Source of the DNA: Chrysoperla carnea
Taxonomy: Eukaryota; Arthropoda; Insecta; Neuroptera; Chrysopidae
Direction of reading: 5' to 3'
DNA length: 64,000 nt
NCBI RefSeq assembly: GCF_905475395.1
Contig: NC_058339.1
Location: 75,172,520-75,236,519 of the forward strand
A program made the position numbers and the translations under genes. Under the pieces are notes generated by a model. That model was not told the DNA's origin. It did no database searches and saw nothing but the letters and a program-made list of their open reading frames with translations. Of this stretch, positions 25,280 to 37,300 are shown piece by piece (the stretch's first letter is position 1; each line of letters begins with the position of its first letter).

Positions 25280-25585
25280 CCCTGTATGTACTGCGAGTAC
25301 AAGACGAAGATGATTGATAAATTAAAAATGAGAAAACCTACCTGAGACACGTACAAACTATCATCATGTCAAAATTTATTCTTATTTTATATAAATAATT
25401 TTTGGAAGATATTAACATTATTTTTAATTTTTTTGTATTATTTTATGTTTTTGTTTAAAAAAAAATACACTCTAGAAGTAGGGTTGTTGTTTAAGAAAGT
25501 AATTAAGAAATATAATTACAAATGAGAACGAAGAATACGATATATATATATATTTACGATGTATGTTTATGTTTTTAATGTTTAT

Positions 25586-25625
25586 GTACTTCAGTACTTC
25601 AGTATTTCAGTGCTTCAGTACTTGA
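25586..25625. repeat. 8-bp minisatellite, five units
   Basis: Five consecutive 8-bp units of GTACTTCA with single-base variants (GTATTTCA, GTGCTTCA, GTACTTGA). They lie about 90 bp beyond the stop codon of the Dullard gene, so they fall in its 3' UTR or flank. Confidence 0.85.
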
Positions 25626-25716
25626 CTCTTATGTGACTGTGACTGTTTTAGTTTGTATGACGTGTAGTGATTGATTTTATAATTAATATTAATTAGTTAT
25701 GTATTGATTGTTGATG

Positions 25717-28700
25717 CTACCATAATCGATGAAGATGTAAATTTCGACTTAGAACTGATCGCACATCTTGTGTAAAACGTAACGCATCCAATACAGGTAA
25801 TAAATTTAATAATGCTGTGTCTAATGGATCACTAAACCATGATTTTATTGGTATTGCATTATCTGTAATCAAAATAATAACCATAAGAGATTAGTTAATA
25901 GGGTAACATATAGGGTAGTGAAAAATAAATTATGAAATTTGACAAAAATTAAACAAATTTTGTATAAATCAATTTAATTTAATCTCTTGAGAATGAACGA
26001 AAGTTCGAAAAATTTTGAGTAAAAATAAATAAACTTGTAGTAATACACCAAGAATAAAATTATTTTTTATTATTTTAATTATTCATTGTAATATAGTATG
26101 TACTACCAGAAACCTAATATAAATTCAATTAAAAAGTTAAACTTTATGTAAAAATATGCTTAAATATTCTGATTGTGTATATCACGTGACCTAAAACACG
26201 AGCAGCCATGATGTGACAACATATAGGCAAAGATAATATGCATTAATTACTAATTTGTTGATGGCTTTCATAGTAATTGTAGGTTATGTTACTATCAACA
26301 ATATTTATACATATAATAATTAGTTTGGCTACTGACTGGGAGGTTGCGGGTTCGAGGCCAGGCAGCGGCAGTGTGAACAATTATAATTAATGGGGGTGCA
26401 GAATTGATCACATTGTCGTCGCTTGGATAAGAACGAAGTAACCGAATCCACCCACATCAAAATGTCGTTGTAAAATTTGTATGTAGATAAATAAATAAAG
26501 ATTAGCAAATAATGATGTGGATGGCCTATGTTATAACGCGTATATGTCAGAGAAACGGAGATTAAACTCCATTATATAAGAATTACATATACGACTGTTA
26601 TTTTTACCAATATTACGTCAATAAAATCGCTTAATAGGTTGGCTGATAAGTCCCCGGTCTGACACATAGATGGCGTCGCTAGTATTAAATGCATATTATT
26701 TTTATATAGTACCAACCTTCAAATGATTCGTGTCAAAATTTGACGTCTGTAAGTCAATTAGTTTGTGAGATAGAGCGTCTTTTGTGAAGCAACTTTTGTT
26801 ATTGTGAAAAAAATGGAAAAAAAGGAATTTCGTGTTTTGATAAAATACTGTTTTCTGAAGGGAAAAAATACAGTGGAAGCAAAAACTTGGCTTGATAATG
26901 AGTTTCCGGACTCTGTATTTTTTCCCTTCAGAAAACAGTATTTTATCAAAACACGAAATTCCATTTTTTCCATTTTTTTCACAATAACAAAAGTTGCTTC
27001 ACAAAAGACGCTCTATCTCACAAACTAATTGATTTACAGACGTCAAATTTTGACACGAATCATTTGAAGGTTGGTACTTAATATACTCAACTAAAGTATT
27101 AAGGGGAACTTTTTAATACCAAATTTTAACAAAATTTCAAACAGTTGCATCCCTGCGAAAAATCAACGAATTTAGAATTGCAATAGCTCGTTTAAAAACT
27201 TGTACTTTCTAGTTTTAGAATCTACTGCTCAATAATTTTTATCACCGAAAAGTTGAAATATGTTACCCCTAAATTGCGTAACAAAATTTTATAAATCGTA
27301 GACCATAGAAAATGAAATACGTTCTTGATCTATCAAATGAAAATTTACGAAAAAAAATGGATCCCATGATCTTTATGTGTCCAGGCTCTCCAAAATGTTA
27401 AAGACGGTCCAGGAAACAAATTTTAATTTTTTAAATCGAAAAATAAAAAATTTAGTTCCAGAGAATGAATACGCAGTGAATTTAACGTAAAAATATGTGC
27501 TAGCAATTATAATTTCATTTAGGAACTAGTTAATTCAGATATAGAATTACTTGATCCCAAATATATTAAAAACTATTCTCTATATAACTTGGGGCTTATT
27601 GACACTTTTAATTAACAAGTTTAGAACTATCTTCCATCGAATTATTAGCCAAGTTAGCCCAAAGCCATCCCCCATAAGAATTATGTAATCGTCTTTCCAG
27701 TCGTTCTTAAATGACTGAAATACTACGCTTAGCTCTAGACTTATAAGTAATTTTAAAAGTAAAATGACATACCTGGATAAGATCGATAAGCACCAGGTGA
27801 ATTATCTAATATAAAAACGGATGTTAGATCATTACATATCGCTGATAGATCTTTCGTGTATGAACCCATATCAGGTGTACAATGTTGACGATAATATCGT
27901 CTCGATAATATACCACGTCCCCCATCTAATTTATCCGCAACAGCAGCACCATAAATCTCCATGCTGGCTGTGAACACAACTAATTCATACCATTGTGAAA
28001 CTATATCTAAGAAGAAATCAACATGCGGCCGTTTATGTACAAAGAATCGTACTGGATGTCGATCAATGGTAACTTTTAATACAAAGTCTGGTGGTGTGCC
28101 AGGTTTTACTGTTTGTCTCACAACACCATCATGATGTGAATGGATTAATGTCTCATCTAAATCTAGGACTAGGACTTTTCTCTTAACTATACCTGCAAAT
28201 ACAAAAACACAATTCATTATTTTATTTTTAAAAATAAGCCAAGTGAGTTCAGTACACATAAAATTGTTCTGCCCAGGCCCGAACGTAGGAATCATCAATG
28301 GAAAGGGGGGGGGGGGTCAATATCCCCTGGATGATTCCTGCGCATAGACCGATTCCGTCATATGACCTATTAGAGGAATAACAATGAAACAAACATTTTA
28401 TCGGACGTGAATGGATTAATATCTCATCTAAATCTAGGGCTAGGACTTTTCTCAACTTAACATGCAAATTTAAAAAAATTAGCCAAGTTTATGTAGTACA
28501 CATAAAAGTGTTCCGTCGTAGAATGTTAGTTTCTATTGTTAAACCTACCATGCCATTAATTAACGTACCATGTTTCGAAATAAAGTTCTACAGCTTAAAG
28601 CAACATTTTGTAAGTATTTAGCCCATAAAGCTTATCTTATTAAATTTATTTATGAAAGGCTGAGGGAAAGAACATGAAGTCACACAGACATTAAACTGAG

Positions 28701-30787
28701 ATATTTGGAATTAAGGGCGTTGTGTCTTGCTACAATATTGTCAAAAATTTTTGGATTATATTCGCGGTAGGAGTATATGAGCTCGTAGTGAACACAGTAC
28801 TGTAGTTGTTTACAATACTCTACTATAGTTGATTCTGTTACAACACACAATACTCTACTATTGATAACTTTGCGTTATTATATATCAGTCAGAAAAAAAT
28901 GGTCAATTTTTTTAAATCTTTTTTAAGTAACCCTTTTTTTCTAGAATTGAAAACAATTGTTAAAACACAATCTCTCCAATGCACTCTGTGTTAATGATCC
29001 AAACTTTAAGTTTATCTCAAGTAAGAGACGGTCATTCATGACTAGACTTGTCAGCATTTTAATAAAAACACAAAAATGTGACTTAACATTTTCTTTCTCT
29101 GTTCCCTTCATATTTATTCTAAATACGGTTTTTAACTTACTAAGTCGATGTCTTGATACGGGCGATAATGGGAACATTTCATATTTAACAGGTTGATGTT
29201 GAACGATCTAGAAAAAATATTCATATCCACATTAAATTAATAGTGAAAACTATTTTAGCTTTATAAATTGGGCAATAACGTATTATCTGCAATTACTTCT
29301 TTATTAAGAGAGTTTGATACGTACAGTCGGAGGTAAAAATACTGAAAACTAGCAATTCATGAATATTTACGTTTTATAGCATATTAAAAAAATTTCTGTC
29401 TAAACAAAAGTACTATAGTTGCTTGTATAGCATATACTAATGGATTTAGCGAGAAGAAATTATTTATATTGATAAATAGTAATTAATCAGGTGGTTTAAA
29501 TTGGAACTACTGAAAAAGCGGTCCACTTCCTGTTTAATAGTACAAATTTTTATCGCCAGTTGGCGAGATTTATCTGATTTTGATTGGCCTTAAAAAAATG
29601 GTAAGTACAAGTATTGCCATCTAATATTCGAAATTGGAACTACTGAATTCGGGTCTCCTTCTTATTTTAATTAGGACGAATTATTATCGCCAGTTGGCGA
29701 ATTGCAACTCCCAATTATCAATAGAGTTTAGATTATATAATTTGAAAATTTGAAATGCTTCGTAGCTTTTTATATGGTAATTGAAATGTAATTAATCTAT
29801 TGAAGGAAGAAATCTCTATAAAAACATATGTAAAATTAATGTTTTTTTTAAATTATAATAAATTTTAAATGCAAACATCATTAATAATAATATAATAAGA
29901 AAAACTTAAGAGGAGTGCCGCAAATGGGTCCTTAGCACCTAGACCAAGGGGTCCTATGTGTCCTACTCGAGAACAACTTTCCAGCCAAAGGCGAAACGTC
30001 TTCGAGTAAAAGATACTATTTTAAGACACCTCGCAGAGAGCCACAACTTCCCCGTCGATATTTTTAAGGATTGATGCATCCAAGGTTTCGGATCCGACCA
30101 TTCTGATGAACGCTTTAAAATAGAAAGTGTTCTTTATAAATACGCAAACATTTTTTTGTAAACTGAATAGTTTCGAGAATAAAAAAAAAGCATTAATTAA
30201 AATTTTAAAACTAATACTTTGACTTTCGCAAGCTTTCCAATTACCAAATACCAATGTTATATTTGTACCAAACATAACTTTATTTAAGAAACTATCAAAA
30301 TTATTTCGAAAAAGCACATTATGAGCAAACTATTTTTAGTACAATTTTGCTTTGAGGAGGAAGGAATAGTTTTGAATTTTCGCGCCATATATAGAAAAAA
30401 AATTGAACATCACAAAATTCTATTTCTCATGAAAATATTGAATAAAATTGACAACAAAATTTTATGGTAGATTTTAATTAAAAACTATAATCTGTGATGG
30501 TAGCTAGAAAAAAAATCAAAATAAAGGGGTTTAAATTTTTGACATGTGTAGTACAGTAAATATGAAGTTTAAGATGCCGCCACTTGAAGCGGCCGCTGTG
30601 TCGGTTTATTATATTAGATAACAAAAATAAATATGATTATTGAAGATAAAATACCAAAAATTTTCTGGTTTTGAAGTGAGATACTCACGGATCTAACCTG
30701 TTTCTTGAACATAAAACACAGACATGTCCATACTCTCGACGCTAGTAATAAGAATGCACGGAGGCCCATTTGCAATTGTTTCAGCAT
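25717..30787 (-). CDS. CTDNEP1: Dullard / CTD nuclear envelope phosphatase 1 (complete, 4 exons)
   Basis: Coding exons on the minus strand are 30787-30689, 29207-29141, 28192-27773 and 25862-25717. All have GT-AG junctions and matching phases, giving 243 aa, the length I recall for Drosophila Dullard. Order: N-terminal hydrophobic anchor (about residues 9-28, in [20 protein letters not shown]), linker with [10 protein letters not shown], then an FCP1-like HAD phosphatase domain. The DLDET motif carries the catalytic aspartate. Later come [32 protein letters not shown], the SWFSDP loop and the usual end LHLHRLW. The family dephosphorylates lipin at the nuclear envelope and dampens BMP signalling. 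The start was chosen because it aligns with the family. An in-frame ATG lies 11 codons upstream at 30820. Intron 3 (25863-27772) holds a SINE and a fold-back mariner; intron 2 holds a decayed copy of the exon 3 start. Confidence 0.96.
26324..26500 (+). mobile_element. tRNA-derived SINE
   Basis: GCGGGTTCGAGGCC (26346-26359) matches the RNA polymerase III B box within a tRNA T-arm. It is preceded by a tRNA-like stem segment and followed by a non-tRNA body and a short A-rich simple tail (GATAAATAAATAAAG). No clear A box is visible, so the 5' end may be truncated. It lies in the last intron of the Dullard gene, antisense to it. Confidence 0.65.
26637..27078 (+). mobile_element. Fold-back mariner fragment (partial 5' end plus its inverted copy)
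   Basis: The left part begins GGTTGGCTGATAAGTCCCCG after a TA, the typical end of insect mariner elements. It runs into a transposase start at 26813: [14 protein letters not shown], then [18 protein letters not shown], the N-terminal DNA-binding region of Mos1-like transposases. 26708-26873 is then repeated as its reverse complement at 26913-27078 (166 bp per arm, nearly perfect, 39-bp spacer). The rest of the transposase and the right terminal repeat are missing. It lies in intron 3 of the Dullard gene. Confidence 0.88.
28407..28515 (-). pseudogene. Decayed local duplicate of Dullard exon 3 start and its upstream intron
   Basis: This segment matches 28137-28270, which covers the first roughly 17 codons of Dullard exon 3 plus adjoining intron. 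The frame still reads [14 protein letters not shown] against [14 protein letters not shown] in the real exon. The acceptor TTTGCAG has become TTTGCATG and the catalytic motif is changed (DLDEI), so it should not be spliced into a working enzyme. It lies upstream of the true exon, inside intron 2. Confidence 0.85.
28712..28790 (+). repeat. Partial copy of the TTAA element at 57183-57911
   Basis: After TTAA the sequence GGGCGTTGTGTCTTGCTAC matches, with small differences, the left end GGACGTTGTCTTGCTAC at 57183. Similarity continues for a few dozen bases (ATATT-TCAAAAA). Only the left end is seen here. It lies inside Dullard intron 2. Confidence 0.5.
29501..29706 (+). repeat. Diverged tandem duplication
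   Basis: Two related units (about 29501-29583 and 29633-29706) share AAATTGGAACTACTGAA at the start and TATCGCCAGTTGGCGA near the end; the latter is itself a short hairpin. It is non-coding, within the first intron of the Dullard gene. Confidence 0.6.
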
Positions 30788-32158
30788 TGGAGTATCTTTT
30801 AATGGAATAAACACGTCCACACTAAATATTTATATTAAATATAATTTTTTTTTAACTAAACCAAAAAAGAGTATGTGTTTACAAAATAAAATTTCACTCA
30901 ATGCCAGGATTGTATAACGGCATTTTCATTATTTATTATTTTTTATTTGATTTTTCACAAAAATCACTTTTTTATGTTATAATATTATTATAAGCACTTT
31001 GCAACACAATCGACCCATTTCACACTTCTCTTTTCAACTGCTGTAAGCTTCGCCTTACGTCCGTCCCCACTTCACACGTCTCGATATGCGTTTATAAAAA
31101 GCGGCGCTGCTCGTAGCGTCTGTTATTTACAAAAATTTAATAGCAGATGTCACTGTCAAAATAAAATTTTTTTTGAATTTTACAATTATTTAAGATTTTT
31201 TTTTCTAAATTTTTATTTGAATTTTATATTTTTTTCGTAAAACCATTGATTTCTGTTTGTGATAATCGAATAATATTTGATCAAAATAAACCCCCAAAAT
31301 ATTTACTTATTTTGACATTGAACAAAATTATTCTTTTTTTTATAGCCAGTGGCGGGTTTTTTGATAATTTACTTTTCGGTCTTATTTTCTCCGAAAATAA
31401 AGACTTAGGCAATGTATCGAACGATTTCCAAAACACAAATTATGGGGTTCTGGAAATGTTAGAAATATTTACTTATCTACATATTTGTTTCCCGCTACAT
31501 TTTTTGAACATCTCCAGGAAGTGTCGATTTCAGCAATTTGAAGGAGACTTCAAAAGGAAAAAACTACTTTGTTTTCGAAGTTTTTCAAGTTTTGTCCACC
31601 TCATTTGAACTAGAGGATTGAAAATTTATTTGCAGGTAAAGTTAATGACAAAGAAGTACCATTTGGGGTCACCCTCTTAAACTCTTTCCCTCCTTTTTGT
31701 TCTAAAATATTGAGTTTTTTGAAATTTTTAAAGCTTTGAGCACTTTTCCAGTCCCTCCAAATTGAAAAAGAGGGTTCAAAATTGGAATGTAAGATAAGTT
31801 ATTGCCAAGAAAGAGACTTTAGGAAGTGCATTTTATGTCAAAATAACATGTTTTTTGCTGTTTTAAAGGATTTCCGCACATCTTAAGTCCCTCCAAGTTT
31901 AGTTAGGAGATTCTAACTTTGTATGTGAATTCAGTAAATGTTAAGGAAATAATTGCAATAAAAAGCTTTAATAAGGGGAAATTAGGATCTAAGTGACGAA
32001 ATTTTGCCGCTTACGAGTTTTTTTTCAAACAGAAATGTACTAAGCTTTACAAAGAAAATTTTTGTTAATCTCGTTACATTTTTTTATGATTTAAAATAAA
32101 ATTTATTACAAATTTTACGGTTTATGAAACTAAAATATAAAATTTATAAATTTACATA
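30788..32158. other. Upstream region of Dullard; no further gene seen
   Basis: This holds the 5' flank of the Dullard gene. The GC-richer block about 31020-31115 may be its promoter, though no TATA or initiator can be assigned with confidence. A 120-codon open frame at 31246-31608 has no recognisable motif and AT-driven composition, so it is not annotated as a gene. Confidence 0.4.
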
Positions 32159-32164
32159 TTTATT
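32159..32164 (-). promoter_or_regulatory. Polyadenylation signal of RPB4
   Basis: AATAAA on the minus strand, about 157 bases past the RPB4 stop codon. It is the nearest canonical signal I found. Confidence 0.5.
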
Positions 32165-32320
32165 TCGAATGATTTGATTCAAAATTACAATATTATTTAC
32201 AGTCGAAGTCTTATAGAATATAGAATGTTATTTTCTCAATTAAAATGACCGATTTTTTAACAGTAGCCATTTTTTAAACATCCGATATAACATAAATAAA
32301 AGAATAAAATTTTGATAAAC

Positions 32321-32734
32321 TCAGTACTGCAAACTACGTTTAGTTTGTATATCTTCTAATACAATTCGTAATTCTTCATCTTCAAATCGCCCCTCCAACG
32401 AAGGTATCAATGATTTAGCTTCTTCAGGTGTTTCAGGGCATAAATTTGCCAACGCAGCCAATTCAAATTTATGTAATTTCTTTTGCATTAATAAATTTCG
32501 TACGGCAGCAATTGTTTCTTTGTTTTTAAATTTTCGACATCGATTAGTATATGTTAATGTTTTCATAAACACTTCAGAAAATTCTTGTTCTTCTTCGGCG
32601 GATTCATTTTGTGCCTTACGATGTTCCAGTAACATGTGCACTTCAGATATTAAAAGAGTTTCGGCATTTTCGAATTCTTTCGGGAATTGTAAATCAGCTG
32701 CGTCTTCTTCAACCAAATCTGCCGTATTTTGCAT
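32321..32734 (-). CDS. RPB4: DNA-directed RNA polymerase II subunit RPB4
   Basis: A complete intronless frame of 137 aa, close to the 142 aa of human POLR2D. RPB4 forms with RPB7 the stalk of RNA polymerase II and acts in initiation and mRNA export and decay. An acidic N-terminus is followed by [20 protein letters not shown], the helix that packs on RPB7. Then comes an HRDC-like C-terminal region with [34 protein letters not shown], and the characteristic end [20 protein letters not shown] followed by IQTKRSLQY. No residues look broken. It is transcribed divergently from BLOC1S1, with 1.1 kb between the start codons. The lack of introns is either ancestral or reflects retroposition; no poly-A scar was seen. 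Confidence 0.97.
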   Translation of the reverse strand: MQNTADLVEEDAADLQFPKEFENAETLLISEVHMLLEHRKAQNESAEEEQEFSEVFMKTLTYTNRCRKFKNKETIAAVRNLLMQKKLHKFELAALANLCPETPEEAKSLIPSLEGRFEDEELRIVLEDIQTKRSLQY

Positions 32735-33862
32735 TTTGAAAACGTATCAACACGCTTCACTCTTCTCAAAATTCTAGATATGTCTACCAAGCTTTTATAA
32801 TCTTCTAGAAATTAAGTTTACAAGTAGGACAAAAAATTACAGAAATAAATAAATTATTGAAAACATACGATTTTTAATTTAGAATCCAGCAACTTTTTCT
32901 AAATTTTTTAAATATTTTACCGACTCTTCAAAGTTGAAATTATCTATTTTGTTAAGTTGTAAACAGTTACCAACCTAATAAATCAACTTACTGTCATTTA
33001 TTTAGAGTATTTGATTTTCTTATTACAAACATGCCACAAACGTTTTGAGTTTTGACTAAACTTAGATAGAGAAACAAGTGAAAACAAACAATTGCCTGAG
33101 TTAATTGTTGAAATACCATGCATAGTCAGTTTTGATTTTTTTATCACATAACACATACATACATGTGACACATACATAACTGATAATCAAGTATAGTACG
33201 TATTATAAAATTTCCGCCTTATTGGGGCCCTCCCGGGTAAACAATGATGTTTACGAAAAAATGTTTCAAACAAAAGTTGTTTATTTTGTTATAAGAAACA
33301 TTTTTTACATTTAAACTTATGTTCTATCTATAACGGTTTACAAGCGCTCAGCGCTTCTGTGGTTTGATAGAACTATAGCTACTTAGCCACCGTACGTCAT
33401 ACGTCTTCGGGTTTTTTCGAGTTACCACATATAAATTATACTATATAGAGCTATATATTACACATAATAAACAAAAATTTATTGGTTGAAACTGACAATA
33501 ACCTGACTAACAAAGCACACTATACAGCACTTAAGGAGTAAACTCCAGTCGTGCGTCGGAGCTGACACACAATTTTGTTTTTATTAAACTGTCAATTAAT
33601 ACCTTACAACCACCAGATTGAATTAAGAAAAAATTGGTAAAGTTAAATTTATCCGGCTGAAATGACAGATCTAGATTTTTGCTCCATGAATAACTTTCTA
33701 GCGGTCTAAATTTGATGAGAAAATTAATGTGTGAAGCAATACACTTTTACCAACACAATAAAAAAAGTTAATAGCATTGAAAATATTTGGAAAAAATTAG
33801 CCACTGAACCTCATAATAAAAAGAAAATCCATTGCGAGGAAATTTTTTTAATTGAGCACAAA
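32735..33862. promoter_or_regulatory. Intergenic region between divergent RPB4 and BLOC1S1 starts
   Basis: This 1.1-kb spacer must hold both promoters. No specific element can be assigned with confidence. Much of its middle (33121-33345) is a dispersed-repeat copy, so the working promoters probably lie close to each gene. Confidence 0.4.
33121..33345 (-). repeat. Dispersed repeat family, copy 2 (inverted)
   Basis: Reverse complement of roughly 1547-1760. The shared features are the CATACATACATGTGACACAT block, AACTGATAATCAAGTATAGT, and a run ending at AACGGTTTACAAG. It sits between the RPB4 and BLOC1S1 starts. Confidence 0.75.
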
Positions 33863-34356
33863 ATGTTGTCTTCTATGTTAAAAGAGCACCAGATGAGGCA
33901 GTCTGAGAAGAAAGAAGAGCAAGGTACTCTTAAATTATTTAAATTTATAATTACAATTTTCTTGAAAATTTTGTAATAATTTCAGAAAAAAAACGAAAAG
34001 AAGCTATTGCAGCCGCTGATGAATTAGCTCATGCTTTAGTTGATCATTTAAATGTTGGGTAAGATCAAACTGATCTATTTTTGTGCTTAAAATAATCTCT
34101 TATCAATTACAGGGTGGCTCAATCGTATTTGAATCAAAAGAAATTAGATGCTGAAGCGAAAAGATTACACCAAGGTTCAGCTGAATTTTCAAAAATGACA
34201 CAACAATGGCTTAATTTAGTAGAACAATATAGCAGTGCCTTAAAAGAGATTGGAGATGTGGAAAATTGGGCAAAAACTATTGCAAGCGATATGCAAACAA
34301 TCACTCGAGCATTAGAAAATGCTTACAAAACAGCGCAAGAAACTCCACAACTTTGA
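33863..34356 (+). CDS. BLOC1S1: BLOC-1 subunit 1 (BLOS1/GCN5L1)
   Basis: Three exons, 33863-33923, 33986-34058 and 34113-34356, with GT-AG junctions and matching phases, give 125 aa. That equals the short human BLOC1S1 form as I recall it. The protein is a small coiled-coil subunit of BLOC-1 and BORC, acting in lysosome-related organelle biogenesis and lysosome positioning; the mammalian protein is also tied to mitochondrial acetylation. Recognisable blocks are MLSSMLKEHQMRQSEKKEEQ, KKRKEAIAAADELAHALVDH, LNVGVAQSYLNQKKLD and ALKEIGDVENWAKTIASDMQ, ending ENAYKTAQETPQL. An in-frame ATG at 33731 would add 44 residues without family support, so the start at 33863 is preferred. AATAAA follows at 34424-34429. 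Confidence 0.97.
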
Positions 34357-37300
34357 ACCTTTTATTTTATATAATTATTAATTTTAGCTTTTAATTTTAT
34401 TTTTTGTTATGTCTATTTTGTTTAATAAAAGTATTGAAAATAAATTTTGTAGATTTTTCTTAATAAAAATTTTTAGGGTGCATTCAGGCATATCCAAATC
34501 GTTAAAACGTCATGTTCACTTTTATTGTAACCGTGATATCATGGCATTAGTGCGTTTGGGCCATCAGTGTTTTCTACACCTTTTTTTTCCACGCAGATAC
34601 AAAATTGAGTTTCTCCTTGAATAAAATGCATTATTTTTTCCACAATGAGCATGCATTTTGTTAGCTGTTATTTCAAAATCATTTCCTTCTCGAGTATATT
34701 CAATTGACACCAGAATATTGAATTGTTTTCCTAGACCTGACTTATTTTTACAATACGCGTTTTGCTTATTTTTTGTGCCTCTTTGAGCTTCATGACTGTT
34801 ATTTTTTATCAAATTTACCTCTATTTTCCAATCAAAATGTGTATATGATGGTGTAAATTTCAACACGGATAAAATATATAGTTTCAATTGATATAAAATG
34901 TCTGCGCGTTTATCGCTTTCGATACATTTTTAAGAAAAAATTATTATGGCTTATATTTTAATGAAAGCAAACATTAATAATTAAGTTGGTTACAAATGTC
35001 ATTATTTCACTCTGTCGTGTAAAAGCATTGTTACAAAGAAAACTGTGATGAAGGGACCCAAAAATTATGTAAACTTCGATTTGATGGTATTTACCATAGA
35101 GCATGTTCGTAATTTTCGAAGGTACAGAATAATAATGTCGTCCAATTATGAATATAATGAAATATTGAATAATATTATGCAATTTATTAGATAAACTTCA
35201 ACATTCATAAAAATTTCTGAATTATAATGACTTTTGAAAATAGGCCCCATTTTTAACCACATTTTTCATCAGCGTATGCTTTACGATATGATTCCCATTA
35301 TAAACGAAAAGTACAGAGACAAACGAGCAATGTATTGTGAATTTACATACAAGAAACAAATTAAATTACAAATTTGAGTTGACAAATTGAGGAAAATCAA
35401 GAAAGCAAACCATTTTTTAAGAACAAATTTAGCAGACTCCTTCGTTATGCCCATGGTGGTAAACCTGTCTTAAATATTGTGTTTCAAGAAATTACATATC
35501 CAAGTGGCTTTTTGGCAAATGACGCCATTTCAATAACCTTTTATTTTAGGCGGGGAGTTATTAATTTTCTAAGTGAAAAACTATTTTGAAAACATTCATT
35601 TTGAGAACATAAAACGTTGTAATATTCATAGAAACAATACGGGTGAGTTACAATCATCATAATATTTTTCATACATTTTCCCCGTGAAAACTGACGTGTA
35701 GTTTTTTTTTTTAGTGTAATATGTTATGAATTTTTATCACGGAATTAAACAAACGTGCCTGGCTTACGTTCGTGAATTACTTTTTAATTTGTGTCTCGGT
35801 AAAGCGGTTTATTTTTCAAGTTACCTCAATATTGACAATCGGACAAAGCCGGGTATGTATGAAATTTTTTATATTTCGAATAGTAAAATTTCATTTCTTT
35901 AACTTAATTACGCTTAAACCTTTCGAAATTTTATTGAATTAGGTTATAAATGAAATTTTACAATGCTACGATTAGAATTTTATCTTGAAATTTCTTAGAG
36001 ATAGTCTAAAGCGATCTAGTAGAAACTCTAGAAATATTTTTGTCTAAGGATTTACATCCAGTCTGACTTGCCTTGAATCAAGTCAGGCCCTTGATATTAA
36101 TTCCGTAAATTATAGTCTTGGAGGAAAAGTAAGTAAATTTTTTCCTTATTTAAATAAAGAATTAATTTGGCGGGATTTTTAAATACAGATTCTAAAATTA
36201 AGAAATGTTTGAACTGGAAATGATAAAAATTGAAAAGTAATTTTGGTTATTTTGATATTTATAAAATAATGAAAAAGTTAAAATTTTTGATATCAAGAGT
36301 TTTCGAGATACATAACTTTAAGATTACACACTAAAGTTCGTAATAGATCGGGTAATATTAACAGAAATGAAGAAATGGCATAATGAAATATCTTAAAACT
36401 ACTCAGACCATTTCGGGTATTACAACCATGGGGGTACCAAGGGGGATAGCAGATCAGGGTAGCTTCACTCTTCTGGATCTGGATTTACCAAATATGTGTT
36501 TATGCCAAAAAACTGTTTAATTTATGAAATTTTTATTCGGAAAATTCGCGTTGCTTATATCTCTTATATGTATGGCGAAAACGGGTCCAAAATATTATAT
36601 CGTATGGTTTTCAAATCAAATTTTTGACCAGAAATACAAAACAATCCTTATTTTTATCAATAACGAATTTTCGGCAAAACCCGTACTTTTTTTTCAAACG
36701 CTTATATATCGAAAATGGTGAGGTTTGGTGAAATTGTCAATAGTCAAAAAAAGTTTTGAATCGTAAAAAGTATAATATCTAATGGCTTTCAAATCTATTT
36801 TCGGCTGGATCCACAAAATAATTTTATTTTTGTTGAATGGTTAAAAAAAATGATGAAAATAAAGATTGTTTTGTGGTTCCGGTCATAAATTTAAATTCCA
36901 AGCCATTAGATATTATATTTTGGACGATTCTAAACATTTTTTGAATTTTGTCAATCTTTACTAAACTTCACCGTTTTCAAATGCTTATATCTCGAAAACG
37001 TTAAAGTAAAGTAAAAAATGTCAAGGAAAAAAAATGCTTAGAATCGTCCAAAATTATAAATTCCAATAGTTTTTAAAAAAATGTTAAATTAAGAAAATTT
37101 GGTGTCCGGAAGTAGGGTACTTATATCCCACTTTGGGTGTCCAACATAGGCGTAAATCGAAGAAACACAAGGCCGCATGAATATAATTTTTTTGAGCACA
37201 AGACCAACTTTTTCCACCGCCTTCCATGAAAATCTATGGACGCAAAGTCGATTCCTGGATCAAATGCCTTATTTCCTCGAGTAATGATTCGGTGGTATAA

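Noticed and set aside
26341-26370. Possible true tRNA gene from the GGTTCGAGGCC motif
   Set aside because: No complete cloverleaf and no A box; the A-rich tail and extra body fit a SINE better.
26758-26982. Two 74-codon frames, one on each strand, that look like a gene pair
   Set aside because: They are the same mariner segment read from both arms of the palindrome.
28301-28317. G run as a regulatory quadruplex
   Set aside because: A single homopolymer tract with no set of separated G runs; most likely slippage.
28249-28467. Possible second HAD phosphatase gene (DLDEI motif)
   Set aside because: Only about 17 codons match Dullard exon 3 and the acceptor is broken; it is a partial duplicate.
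31246-31608. 120-codon plus-strand open frame
   Set aside because: Phe/Ile/Leu-rich translation as expected from AT-rich DNA, no recognisable motif, no splice or start context.
34564-34887. 107-codon minus-strand open frame downstream of BLOC1S1
   Set aside because: No family resemblance and no gene-like context; probably chance or a decayed repeat.
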